DNA of 64,000 bases from Brachycybe producta (taxonomy: Eukaryota; Arthropoda; Diplopoda; Playtdesmida; Andrognathidae). Below the pieces are notes generated by a model, which was not told the origin of the DNA, ran no database searches, and saw only the letters and a program-made list of their open reading frames with translations. The stretch is from contig JAUPFP010000057.1 of the NCBI GenBank assembly GCA_036925085.1, positions 1 to 64,000 on the forward strand. The letters run 5' to 3'. The translations under genes and the position numbers were made by a program. Each line of letters opens with the position of its first letter. Positions within the stretch are counted from its first letter, which is position 1. Shown here piece by piece: positions 45,761 to 60,300 of this stretch.

Positions 45761-48700
45761 GTAAGAAATTCATTTGTTAGTTAAAGTAATTATTAACAAA
45801 GCAATAATTAACAAAAAACGATATATTTCGTTTTTAATTAACAAACAAAGAAAAAAAAACGTGGTTTTCACAAAATGCAACATAACCAAAAAACTACTTG
45901 AGATATTTTGAAACTGATTTCAGCAGTGTGTTCAGAATCAAAAAATCTATAAGAATCAGTAAGAAATTCATTTGTTAGTTAAAGTAAATCTAACAATAAT
46001 TAACAAAAAAATGATACATTTGGTTTTTAATTAACAAACAAAGAAAAAAACATGGTTTTCACAAAATGTAACATAACCAAAAAACTACTTGAGATATTTT
46101 GAAACTGATTTCAGCTGTGTGTTCAGAATCAAAAAATCTATAAGAATCAGTAAGAAATTCATTTGTTAGTTAAAGTAAATCTAACAATAATTAACAAAAA
46201 ATGATACATTTCGTTTTTAATTAACAAACAAAAAAAATCATTGTTTTCACAAAATGTAACATACCCATAAAACTACTTGAGATATTTTGAAACTAATTTC
46301 ACCAGTGTGTTCAGAATCAAAAAATCTATAAGAATCTGTAAGAAATTCATTTTTTGGTTAAAGTAAACCTAACAATAATTAACAAAAAAACGATACATTT
46401 CGTTTTTAATTAACAAACAAAGAAAAAAACATGGTTTTTACAAAATGTAACATAACCAAAAAACTACTTGAGATATTTTGAAACTGATTTCAGCAGTGTG
46501 TTCAGAATCAAAAAATCTATAAGATTCTGTAAGAAATTCATTTGTTAGTTAAAGTAAATCTAACAATAATTAACAAAAAATGATACATTTCGTTTTTAAT
46601 TAACAAACAAAAAAAATCATTGTTTTCACAAAATGTAACATACCCATAAAACTACTTGAGATATTTTGAAACTGATTTCACCAGTGTGTTCAGAATCAAA
46701 AAATCTATAAGAATCTGTAAGAAATTCATTTTTTAGTTAAAGTAAACCTAACAATAATTAACAAAAAAATGATACATTTCGTTTTTAATTAACAAAAAAA
46801 AAATCATTGTTTTCACAAAATGTAACATACCCATAAAACTACTTGAGATATTTTGAAACTGATTTCACCAGTGTGTTCAGAATCAAAAAATCTATAAGAA
46901 TCTGTAAGAAATTCATTTTTTGGTTAAAGTAAACCTAACAATAATTAACAAAAAAACGATACATTTCGTTTTTAATTAACAAACAAAAAAAAAACATGGA
47001 TTTTACAAAATGTAACATAACCAAAAAACTACTTGAGATATTTTGAAACTGATTTAAGCAGTGTGTTCAGAATCAAAAAATCTATAAGAATCAGTAAGAA
47101 ATTCATTTTTTGGTTAAAGTAAACCTAACAATAATTAAGAAAAAAACGATACAATTTGTTTTTAATTAACAAACAAAGAAAAAAACATGGTTTTCACAAA
47201 ATGTAACATAACCAAAAAACTACTTGAGATATTTTGAAACTGATTTAAGCAGTGTGTTCAGAATCAAAAAATCTATAAGAATCTGTAAGAAATTCATTTT
47301 TTTGTTAAAGTAAACCTTACAATAATTAACAAAAAACAATACATTTCGTTTTTAATTAACAAACATAAAAAAAACGTGGTTTTCACAAAATGTAACATAA
47401 CCAAAAAACTACTTGAGATATTTTAAAACATATTTCACCAGTGTGTTGAGAATCAAAAAAGCTATAAGAATCTGTAAGAAATTCATTTTTTTGGTTAAAG
47501 TAAACCTAACAATAATTAACAAAAACGATACATTTCGTTTTTAATTAACAAACAAAAAAAAAATTCGTGGTTTTCACAAAATGTAACATAACCAAAAAAC
47601 TACTTGAGATATTTTAAAAAAGATTTCACCAGTGTGTTCAGAATCAAAAAATCTGTAAGATTCTGTAAGAAATTCATTTGTTAGTTAAAGTAATTATTAA
47701 CAAAGCAATAATTAACAAAAAATGATATATTTCGTTTTTAATTAACAAACAAAAAAAAAACGTGGTTTTCACAAAATGCAACATAACCAAAAAACTACTT
47801 GAGATATTTTGAAACTGATTTCACCAGTGTGTTCAGAATCAAAAAATCTATAAGAATCAGTAAAAAATTCATTTTTTTGTTAAAGTAAACCTAACAATAA
47901 TTAACAAAAAACGATACATTTCGTTTTTAATTAACAAACAAAAAAAACGTTGTTTTCACAAAATGTAACATAACCATAAAACTACTTGAGATATTTTGAA
48001 ACTGATTTCACCAGTGTGTTCAGAATCAAAGAATCTATAAGAATCAATAAGAAATTCATTTGTTAGTTAAAGTAAACCTAACAATAATTAACAAAAAAAC
48101 GATACATTTCGTTTTTAATTAACAAACAAAGAAAAAAACATGGTTTTTACAAAATGTAACATAACCAAAAAACTACTTGAGATATTTTGAAACTGATTTC
48201 AGCAGTGTGTTCAGAATCAAAAAATCTATAAGATTCTGTAAGAAATTCATTTGTTAGTTAAAATAATTATTAACAAAGCAATAATTAACAAAAAACGATA
48301 TATTTCGTTTTTAATTAACAAACAAAGAAAAAAAACGTGGTTTTCACAAAATGCAACATAACCAAAAAACTACTTGAGATATTTTGAAACTGATTTCAGC
48401 AGTGTGTTCAGAATCAAAAAATCTATAAGAATCAGTAAGAAATTCATTTGTTAGTTAAAGTAAATCTAACAATAATTAACAAAAAAATGATACATTTGGT
48501 TTTTAATTAACAAACAAAGAAAAAAACATGGTTTTCACAAAATGTAACATAACCAAAAAACTACTTGAGATATTTTGAAACTGATTTCAGCTGTGTGTTC
48601 AGAATCAAAAAATCTATAAGAATCAGTAAAAAATTCATTTGTTAGTTAAAGTAAATCTAACAATAATTAACAAAAAATGATACATTTCGTTTTTAATTAA

Positions 48701-50558
48701 CAAACAAAAAAAATCATTGTTTTCACAAAATGTAACATACCCATAAAACTACTTGAGATATTTTGAAACTAATTTCACCAGTGTGTTCAGAATCAAAAAA
48801 TCTATAAGAATCTGTAAGAAATTCATTTTTTGGTTAAAGTAAACCTAACAATAATTAACAAAAAAACGATACATTTCGTTTTTAATTAACAAACAAAGAA
48901 AAAAACATGGTTTTTACAAAATGTAACATAACCAAAAAACTACTTGAGATATTTTGAAACTGATTTCAGCAGTGTGTTCAGAATCAAAAAATCTATAAGA
49001 TTCTGTAAGAAATTCATTTGTTAGTTAAAGTAAATCTAACAATAATTAACAAAAAATGATACATTTCGTTTTTAATTAACAAACAAAAAAAATCATTGTT
49101 TTCACAAAATGTAACATACCCATAAAACTACTTGAGATATTTTGAAACTGATTTCACCAGTGTGTTCAGAATCAAAAAATCTATAAGAATCTGTAAGAAA
49201 TTCATTTTTTAGTTAAAGTAAACCTAACAATAATTAACAAAAAAATGATACATTTCGTTTTTAATTAACAAACAAAAAAAATCATTGTTTTCACAAAATG
49301 TAACATACCCATAAAACTACTTGAGATATTTTGAAACTGATTTCACCAGTGTGTTCAGAATCAAAAAATCTATAAGAATCTGTAAGAAATTCATTTTTTG
49401 GTTAAAGTAAACCTAACAATAATTAACAAAAAAACGATACATTTCGTTTTTAATTAACAAACAAAAAAAAAACATGGATTTTACAAAATGTAACATAACC
49501 AAAAAACTACTTGAGATATTTTGAAACTGATTGAAGCTGTGTTCAGAATCAAAAAATCTATAAGAATCAGTAAGAAATTCATTTGTTAGTTAAAGTAAAT
49601 CTAACAATAATTAACAAAAAACGATACATTTTGTTTTTAATTAACAATGAAAAAAACGTGGTTTTCACAAAATGTAACATAACCAAAAAACTACTTGAGA
49701 TATTTTTAAACTGATTTTACCAGTGTGTTCAGAATCAAAAAATCTGTAAGAATCTGTAAGAAATTCATTTGTTAGTTAAAGCAAATCTAACAATAATTAA
49801 CAAAAAACGATACATTTGGTTTTTAATTAACAAACAAAGAAAAAAACATGGTTTTCACAAAATGTAACATAACCAAAAAACTACTTGAGATATTTTGAAA
49901 CTGATTTCAGTTGTGTGTTCAGAATCAAAAAATCTATAAGAATCAGTAAGAAATTCATTTGTTAGTTAAAGTAAATCTAACAATAATTAACAAAAAACGA
50001 TACATTTCGTTTTTAATTAACAAACAAAAAAAAATGTTGTTTTCACAAAATGTAACATAACCATAAAACTACTTGAGATATTTTGAAACTGATTTCACCA
50101 GTGTGTTCAGAATCAAAAAATCTATAAGAATCTTTAAAAAATTCATTTTTTGGTTAAAGTAAACCTAACAATAATTAACAAAAAAACGATACATTTCGTT
50201 TTTAATTAACAAACAAAGAAAAAAACGTGGTTTTCACAAAATGTAACATAACCAAAAAACTACTTGAGATATTTTAAAACATATTTCACCAGTGTGTTCA
50301 GAATCAAAAAAGCTATAAGAATCTGTAAGAAATTCATTTTTTTGGTTAAAGTAAACCTAACAATAATTAACAAAAACGATACATTTCGTTTTTAATTAAC
50401 AAACAAAAAAAAAACGTGGTTTTCACAAAATGTAACATAACCAAAAAACTACTTGAGATATTTTAAAACAGATTTCACCAGTGTGTTCAGAATCAAAAAA
50501 TCTGTAAGATTCTGTAAGAAATTAATTTGTTAGTTAAAGTAATTATTAACAAAGCAAT

Positions 50559-51326
50559 CATCATTTCCTGTACCTTATCCCGCAAGCAGCAGGGTCGGCC
50601 TTGCTGGTTCTAACTCTCCACTCGTTCCGATTTTGCACCAAGCCCCCAGTGACCCCACATGCCACCATATCCCGTTTTACTACCACATCCCAGGTTTGCT
50701 TGGGTCTTCCTCTACCCCGTTTTATTCCCAGGTCTAAGTTCATTGCCTGTCTCAGCAGCCCATCTTCTCCACTCCTGAGGACATGCCCAAACCACCGCAG
50801 CCTATTTTCCTGCATCTTTTCTACTATATTTGTTACCCCTACACTACCCCTAATAAAAACATTTCTGATCCTATCCCTTCTGGTCACCCCACTCATAAAC
50901 CTTAGCATTCTCATCTCAGCTACCTGCATTCTATCCTCATGCACCTTCTTGATTGCCCAACATTCTGACCCATACAACATAGCTGGTCTGACTACTGTTC
51001 TATAAAACTTTCCCTTCAATTTTATAGGTAACTTCCTGTCACATAAAACCCCACTAGCCTGCCTCCACCTATGCCAACCTGCTTTTATCCGGTTAGTGAT
51101 GTCTAAGTCTAAGCTCCCATCATCTTGCAGCACAGATCCTAAATATTTGAAGTCATGCACCTGCTGCATTAAACTGTCCCCAAGTCTAATCCCCTCATTC
51201 AACTGTTCTTTCCCATCCCACTGAAATTTCATGTACTCCGTTTTTGCCCTACTTATTATCAACCCCTTTGATTCCAAGGCATTCCTAGTCTCCTCTAACC
51301 TTATCTCGAGTTCCAATTTGGATTCC
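50559..51326 (-). mobile_element. 5'-truncated RTE-type LINE fragment
   Basis: A minus-strand ORF ends at 50561 and is open over the whole fragment; the ORF begins a few codons inside satellite by chance. The product is the C-terminal part of a non-LTR reverse transcriptase polyprotein: GLIISRAKTEYM, FKYLGSVLQDDGS, YRTVVRPAMLYGSECWA, AEMRMLRFMSGVTRRDRIRN and RLRWFGHVLR, all typical of RTE-like LINEs. The polymerase catalytic centre and the endonuclease are missing. The stop codon overlaps a TGATG-type tail, as in elements of this kind with almost no 3' UTR. No target duplication is seen. Confidence 0.9.
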
Positions 51327-54300
51327 GTGGTTTTCACAAAATGTAACATAACCAAAAAACTACTTGAGATATTTTGAAACTGATTTCAGCTGTGTGTTCA
51401 GAATCAAAAAATCTATAAGAATCAGTAAGAAATTCATTTTTTGGTTAAAGTAAACCTAACAATAATTAAGAAAAAAACGATACAATTTGTTTTTAATTAA
51501 CAAACAAAGAAAAAAACATGGTTTTCACAAAATGTAACATAACCAAAAAACTACTTGAGATATTTTGAAACTGATTTAAGCAGTGTGTTCAGAATCAAAA
51601 AATCTATAAGAATCAGTAAGAAATTCATTTGTTAGTTAAAGTAAATCTAACAATAATTAACAAAAAAATGATACATTTGGTTTTTAATTAACAAACAAAG
51701 AAAAAAACATGGTTTTCACAAAATGTAACATAACCAAAAAACTACTTGAGATATTTTGAAACTGATTTCAGCTGTGTGTTCAGAATCAAAAAATCTATAA
51801 GAATCAGTAAGAAATTCATTTGTTAGTTAAAGTAAATCTAACAATAATTAACAAAAAATGATACATTTCGTTTTTAATTAACAAACAAAAAAAATCATTG
51901 TTTTCACAAAATGTAACATACCCATAAAACTACTTGAGATATTTTGAAACTAATTTCACCAGTGTGTTCAGAATCAAAAAATCTATAAGAATCTGTAAGA
52001 AATTCATTTTTTGGTTAAAGTAAACCTAACAATAATTAACAAAAAAACGATACATTTCGTTTTTAATTAACAAACAAAGAAAAAAACATGGTTTTTACAA
52101 AATGTAACATAACCAAAAAACTACTTGAGATATTTTGAAACTGATTTCAGCAGTGTGTTCAGAATCAAAAAATCTATAAGATTCTGTAAGAAATTCATTT
52201 GTTAGTTAAAGTAAATCTAACAATAATTAACAAAAAATGATACATTTCGTTTTTAATTAACAAACAAAAAAAATCATTGTTTTCACAAAATGTAACATAC
52301 CCATAAAACTACTTGAGATATTTTGAAACTGATTTCACCAGTGTGTTCAGAATCAAAAAATCTATAAGAATCTGTAAGAAATTCATTTTTTGGTTAAAGT
52401 AAACCTAACAATAATTAACAAAAAAATGATACATTTCGTTTTTAATTAACAAACAAAAAAAATCATTGTTTTCACAAAATGTAACATACCCATAAAACTA
52501 CTTGAGATATTTTGAAACTGATTTCACCAGTGTGTTCAGAATCAAAAAATCTATAAGAATCTGTAAGAAATTCATTTTTTGGTTAAAGTAAACCTAACAA
52601 CAATTAACAAAAAAACGATACATTTCGTTTTTAATTAACAAACAAAAAAAAAAACATGGATTATACAAAATGTAACATAACCAAAAAACTACTTGAGATA
52701 TTTTGAAACTGATTGAAGCTGTGTGTTCAGAATCAAAAAATCTATAAGAATCAGTAAGAAATTCATTTGTTAGTTAAAGTAAATCTAACAATAATTAACA
52801 AAAAACGATACATTTTGTTTTTAATTAACAATGAAAAAAACGTGGTTTTCACAAAATGTAACATAACCAAAAAACTACTTGAGATATTTTTAAACTGATT
52901 TTACCAGTGTGTTCAGAATCAAAAAATCTGTAAGAATCTGTAAGAAATTCATTTGTTAGTTAAAGTAAATCTAACAATAATTAACAAAAAACGATACATT
53001 TGGTTTTTAATTAACAAACAAAGAAAAAAACATGGTTTTCACAAAATGTAACATAACCAAAAAACTACTTGAGATATTTTGAAACTGATTTCAGTTGTGT
53101 GTTCAGAATCAAAAAATCTATAAGAATCAGTAAGAAATTCATTTGTTAGTTAAAGTAAATCTAACAATAATTAACAAAAAACGATACATTTCGTTTTTAA
53201 TTAACAAACAAAAAAAAATGTTGTTTTCACAAAATGTAACATAACCATAAAACTACTTGAGATATTTTGAAACTGATTTCACCAGTGTGTTCAGAATCAA
53301 AAAATCTATAAGAATCTTTAAAAAATTCATTTTTTGGTTAAAGTAAACCTAACAATAATTAACAAAAAAACGATACATTTCGTTTTTAATTAACAAACAA
53401 AGAAAAAAACATGGTTTTTACAAAATGTAACATAACCAAAAATCTACTTGAGATATTTTGAAATTGATTTCAACAGTGTGTTCAGAATCAAAAAATCTAT
53501 AAGAATCAGTAAGAAATTCATTTTTTGGTTAAAGTAAACCTAACAATAATTAAGAAAAAAACGATACAATTTGTTTTTAATTAACAAACAAAGAAAAAAA
53601 CATGGTTTTCACAAAATGTAACATAACCAAAAAACTACTTGAGATATTTTGAAACTGATTTCAGCAGTGTGTTCAGAATCAAAGAATCTATAAGAATCAA
53701 TAAGAAATTCATTTGTTAGTTAAAGTAAACCTAACAATAATTAACAAAAAAACGATACATTTCGTTTTTAATTAACAAACAAAGAAAAAAACATGGTTTT
53801 TACAAAATGTAACATAACCAAAAAACTACTTGAGATATTTTGAAACTGATTTCAGCATTGTGTTCAGAATCAAAAAATCTATAAGATTCTGTAAGAAATT
53901 CATTTGTTAGTTAAAGTAATTATTAACAAAGCAATAATTAACAAAAAACGATATATTTCGTTTTTAATTAACAAACAAAGAAAAAAAACGTGGTTTTCAC
54001 AAAATGCAACATAACCAAAAAACTACTTGAGATATTTTGAAACTGATTTCAGCAGTGTGTTCAGAATCAAAAAATCTATAAGAATCAGTAAGAAATTCAT
54101 TTGTTAGTTAAAGTAAATCTAACAATAATTAACAAAAAAATGATACATTTGGTTTTTAATTAACAAACAAAGAAAAAAACATGGTTTTCACAAAATGTAA
54201 CATAACCAAAAAACTACTTGAGATATTTTGAAACTGATTTCAGCTGTGTGTTCAGAATCAAAAAATCTATAAGAATCAGTAAGAAATTCATTTGTTAGTT

Positions 54301-57300
54301 AAAGTAAATCTAACAATAATTAACAAAAAATGATACATTTCGTTTTTAATTAACAAACAAAAAAAATCATTGTTTTCACAAAATGTAACATACCCATAAA
54401 ACTACTTGAGATATTTTGAAACTAATTTCACCAGTGTGTTCAGAATCAAAAAATTTATAAGATTCTGTAAGAAATTCATTTGTTAGTTAAAGTAAATCTA
54501 ACAATAATTAACAAAAAATGATACATTTCGTTTTTAATTAACAAACAAAAAAAATCATTGTTTTCACAAAATGTAACATACCCATAAAACTACTTGAGAT
54601 ATTTTGAAACTGATTTCACCAGTGTGTTCAGAATCAAAAAATCTATAAGAATCTGTAAGAAATTCATTTTTTGGTTAAAGTAAACCTAACAATAATTAAC
54701 AAAAAAACGATACATTTCGTTTTTAATTAACAAACAAAAAAAAAACATGGATTTTACAAAATGTAACATAACCAAAAAACTACTTGAGATATTTTGAAAC
54801 TGATTGAAGCTGTGTGTTCAGAATCAAAAAATCTATAAGAATCAGTAAGAAATTCATTTGTTAGTTAAAGTAAATCTAACAATAATTAACAAAAAACGAT
54901 ACATTTTGTTTTTAATTAACAATGAAAAAAACGTGGTTTTCACAAAATGTAACATAACCAAAAAACTACTTGAGATATTTTTAAACTGATTTTACCAGTG
55001 TGTTCAGAATAAAAAAATCTGTAAGAATCTGTAAGAAATTCATTTGTTAGTTAAAGTAAATCTAACAATAATTAACAAAAAAAGATACATTTGGTTTTTA
55101 ATTAACAAACAAAAAAAAAAACATGGTTTTCACAAAATGTAACATAACCAAAAAACTACTTGAGATATTTTGAAACTGATTTCAGTTGTGTGTTCAGAAT
55201 CAAAAAATCTATAAGAATCAGTAAGAAATTCATTTGTTAGTTAAAGTAAATCTAACAATAATTAACAAAAAACGATACATTTCGTTTTTAATTAACAAAC
55301 AAAAAAAAATGTTGTTTTCACAAAATGTAACATACCCATAAAACTACTTGAGATATTTTGAAACTAATTTCACCAGTGTGTTCAGAATCAAAAAATTTAT
55401 AAGATTCTGTAAGAAATTCATTTGTTAGTTAAAGTAAATCTAACAATAATTAACAAAAAATGATACATTTCGTTTTTAATTAACAAACAAAAAAAATCAT
55501 TGTTTTCACAAAATGTAACATACCCATAAAACTACTTGAGATATTTTGAAACTGATTTCACCAGTGTGTTCAGAATCAAAAAATCTATAAGAATCTGTAA
55601 GAAATTCATTTTTTGGTTAAAGTAAACCTAACAATAATTAACAAAAAAACGATACATTTCGTTTTTAATTAACAAACAAAAAAAAAAACATGGATTTTAC
55701 AAAATGTAACATAACCAAAAAACTACTTGAGATATTTTGAAACTGATTGAAGCTGTGTGTTCAGAATCAAAAAATCTATAAGAATCAGTAAGAAATTCAT
55801 TTGTTAGTTAAAGTAAATCTAACAATAATTAACAAAAAACGATACATTTTGTTTTTAATTAAGAATGAAAAAAACGTGGTTTTCACAAAATGTAACATAA
55901 CCAAAAAACTACTTGAGATATTTTTAAACTGATTTTACCAGTGTGTTCAGAATAAAAAAATCTGTAAGAATCTGTAAGAAATTCATTTGTTAGTTAAAGT
56001 AAATCTAACAATAATTAACAAAAAAAGATACATTTGGTTTTTAATTAACAAACAAAAAAAAAAACATGGTTTTCACAAAATGTAACATAACCAAAAAACT
56101 ACTTGAGATATTTTGAAACTGATTTCAGTTGTGTGTTCAGAATCAAAAAATCTATAAGAATCAGTAAGAAATTCATTTGTTAGTTAAAGTAAATCTAACA
56201 ATAATTAACAAAAAACGATACATTTCGTTTTTAATTAACAAACAAAAAAAAATGTTGTTTTCACAAAATGTAACATAACCATAAAACTACTTGAGATATT
56301 TTGAAACTGATTTCACCAGTGTGTTCAGAATCAAAAAATCTATAAGAATCTTTAAAAAATTCATTTTTTGGTTAAAGTAAACCTAACAATAATTAACAAA
56401 AAAACGATAAATTTCGTTTTTAATTAACAAGCAAAGAAAAAAACATGGTTTTTACAAAATGTAACATAACCAAAAAACTACTTGAGATATTTTGAAACTG
56501 ATTTTACCAGTGTGTTCAGAATCAAAAAATCTGTAAGAATCTGTAAGAAATTCATTTTTTGGTTAAAGTAAACCTAACAATAATTAACAAAAAAACGATA
56601 CATTTCGTTTTTAATTAACAAACAAAGAAAAAAACATGGTTTTTACAAAATGTAACATAACCAAAAAAATACTTGAGATATTTTGAAACTGATTTCAGCA
56701 GTGTGTTCAGAATCAAAAAATCTATAAGATTCTGTAAGAAATTCATTTGTTAGTTAAAGTAAATCTAACAATAATTAACAAAAAATGATACATTTCGTTT
56801 TTAATTAACAAACAAAAAAAATCATTGTTTTCACAAAATGTAACATACCCATAAAACTACTTGAGATATTTTGAAACTGATTTTACCAGTGTGTTCAGAA
56901 TCAAAAAATCTGTAAGAATCTGTAAGAAATTCATTTGTTAGTTAAAGTAAATCTAACAATAATTAACAAAAAACGATACATTTGGTTTTTAATTAACAAA
57001 CAAAGAAAAAAACATGGTTTTCACAAAATGTAACATAACCAAAAAACTACTTGAGATATTTTGAAACTGATTTCAGTTGTGTGTTCAGAATCAAAAAATC
57101 TATAAGAATCAGTAAGAAATTCATTTGTTAGTTAAAGTAAATCTAACAATAATTAACAAAAAACGATACATTTGGTTTTTAATTAACAAACAAAGAAAAA
57201 AACATGGTTTTCACAAAATGTAACATAACCAAAAAACTACTTGAGATATTTTGAAACTGATTTCAGTTGTGTGTTCAGAATCAAAAAATCTATAAGAATC

Positions 57301-60300
57301 AGTAAGAAATTCATTTGTTAGTTAAAGTAAATCTAACAATAATTAACAAAAAACGATACATTTCGTTTTTAATTAACAAACAAAAAAAAATGTTGTTTTC
57401 ACAAAATGTAACATAACCATAAAACTACTTGAGATATTTTGAAACTGATTTCACCAGTGTGTTCAGAATCAAAAAATCTATAAGAATCTTTAAAAAATTC
57501 ATTTTTTGGTTAAAGTAAACCTAACAATAATTAACAAAAAAACGATACATTTCGTTTTTAATTAACAAACAAAGAAAAAAACATGGTTTTTACAAAATGT
57601 AACATAACCAAAAAACTACTTGAGATATTTTGAAACTGATTTTACCAGTGAGTTCAGAATCAAAAAATCTGTAAGATTCTGTAAGAAATTCATTTTTTTG
57701 TTAAAGTAAACCTTACAATAATTAACAAAAAATGATACATTTTGTTTTTAATTAACAAACAAAAAAAAAAACGTGGTTTTCACAAAATGTAACATAACCA
57801 AAAAACTACTTGAGATATTTTGAAACTGATTTCACCAGTGTGTTCAGAATCAAAAAATCTATAAGAATCAGTAAGAAATTCATTTGTTAGTTAAAGTAAA
57901 TCTAACAATAATTAACAAAAAACGATACATTTCGTTTTTAATTAACAATGAAAAAAACGTGGTTTTCACAAAATGTAACATAACCAAAAAACTACTTGAG
58001 ATATTTTTAAACTGATTTTACCAGTGTGTTCAGAATCAAAAAATCTGTAAGAATCTGTAAGAAATTCATTTTTTGGTTAAAGTAAACCTAACAATAATTA
58101 ACAAAAAAACGATACATTTCGTTTTTAATTAACAAACAAAGAAAAAAACATGGTTTTTACAAAATGTAACATAACCAAAAAAATACTTGAGATATTTTGA
58201 AACTGATTTCAGCAGTGTGTTCAGAATCAAAAAATCTATAAGATTCTGTAAGAAATTCATTTGTTAGTTAAAGTAAATCTAACAATAATTAACAAAAAAT
58301 GATACATTTCGTTTTTAATTAACAAACAAAAAAAATCATTGTTTTCACAAAATGTAACATACCCATAAAACTACTTGAGATATTTTGAAACTGATTTCAC
58401 CAGTGTGTTCAGAATCAAAAAATCTATAAGAATCTGTAAGAAATTCATTTTTTGGTTAAAGTAAACCTAACAATAATTAACAAAAAAACGATACATTTCG
58501 TTTTTAATTAACAAACAAAGAAAAAAACATGGTTTTTACAAAATGTAACATAACCAAAAAACTACTTGAGATATTTTGAAACTGATTTCAGCAGTGTGTT
58601 CAGAATCAAAAAATCTATAAGATTCTGTAAGAAACTCATTTGTTAGTTAAAGTAAATCTAACAATAATTAACAAAAAATGATACATTTCGTTTTTAATTA
58701 ACAAACAAAAAAAATCATTGTTTTCACAAAATGTAACATACCCATAAAACTACTTGAGATATTTTGAAACTGATTTCACCAGTGTGTTCAGAATCAAAAA
58801 ATCTATAAGAATCTGTAAGAAATTCATTTTTTGGTTAAAGTAAACCTAACAATAATTAACAAAAAAACGATACATTTCGTTTTTAATTAACAAACAAAGA
58901 AAAAAACATGGATTTTACAAAATGTAACATAACCAAAAAACTACTTGAGATATTTTGAAACTGATTGCAGCTGTGTGTTCAGAATCAAAAAATCTATAAG
59001 AATCAGTAAGAAATTCATTTGTTAGTTAAAGTAAATCTAACAATAATTAACAAAAAACGATACATTTTGTTTTTAATTAACAATGAAAAAAACGTGGTTT
59101 TCACAAAATGTAACATAACCAAAAAACTACTTGAGATATTTTTAAACTGATTTTACCAGTGTGTTCAGAATCAAAAAATCTGTAAGAATCTGTAAGAAAT
59201 TCATTTGTTAGTTAAAGTAAATCTAACAATAATTAACAAAAAACGATACATTTGGTTTTTAATTAACAAACAAAGAAAAAAACATGGTTTTCACAAAATG
59301 TAACATAACCAAAAAACTACTTGAGATATTTTGAAACTGATTTCAGTTGTGTGTTCAGAATCAAAAAATCTATAAGAATCAGTAAGAAATTCATTTGTTA
59401 GTTAAAGTAAATCTAACAATAATTAACAAAAAACGATACATTTGGTTTTTAATTAACAAACAAAGAAAAAAACATGGTTTTCACAAAATGTAACATAACC
59501 AAAAAACTACTTGAGATATTTTGAAACTGATTTCAGTTGTGTGTTCAGAATCAAAAAATCTATAAGAATCAGTAAGAAATTCATTTGTTAGTTAAAGTAA
59601 ATCTAACAATAATTAACAAAAAACGATACATTTCGTTTTTAATTAACAAACAAAAAAAAATGTTTTCACAAAATGTAACATAACCATAAAACTACTTGAG
59701 ATATTTTGAAACTGATTTCACCAGTGTGTTCAGAATCAAAAAATCTATAAGAATCTTTAAAAAATTCATTTTTTGGTTAAAGTAAACCTAACAATAATTA
59801 ACAAAAAAACGATACATTTCGTTTTTAATTAACAAACAAAGAAAAAAACATGGTTTTTACAAAATGTAACATAACCAAAAAACTACTTGAGATATTTTGA
59901 AACTGATTTTACCAGTGAGTTCAGAATCAAAAAATCTGTAAGATTCTGTAAGAAATTCATTTTTTTGTTAAAGTAAACCTTACAATAATTAACAAAAAAT
60001 GATACATTTTGTTTTTAATTAACAAACAAAAAAAAAAACGTGGTTTTCACAAAATGTAACATAACCAAAAAACTACTTGAGATATTTTGAAACTGATTTC
60101 ACCAGTGTGTTCAGAATCAAAAAATCTATAAGAATCAGTAAGAAATTCATTTGTTAGTTAAAGTAAATCTAACAATAATTAACAAAAAACGATACATTTC
60201 GTTTTTAATTAACAATGAAAAAAACGTGGTTTTCACAAAATGTAACATAACCAAAAAACTACTTGAGATATTTTTAAACTGATTTTACCAGTGTGTTCAG

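Larger units (their letters stand above)
19167..50558. repeat. Satellite array, middle block (~31 kb)
   Basis: About 165 monomers by dividing length by 190. Monomers differ mostly in the stretch after AATTAACAAACAAA (AACGTGG, AACATGG, AATCATTG, AATGTTG types) and in the TTTGTTAG/TTTTTTGG box; CTTGAGATATTTT is nearly constant. No gene is seen anywhere in the block. It ends in the RTE fragment. Confidence 0.96.

Noticed and set aside
50601-51005. 134-residue plus-strand ORF
   Set aside because: Antisense of the LINE reverse transcriptase fragment.
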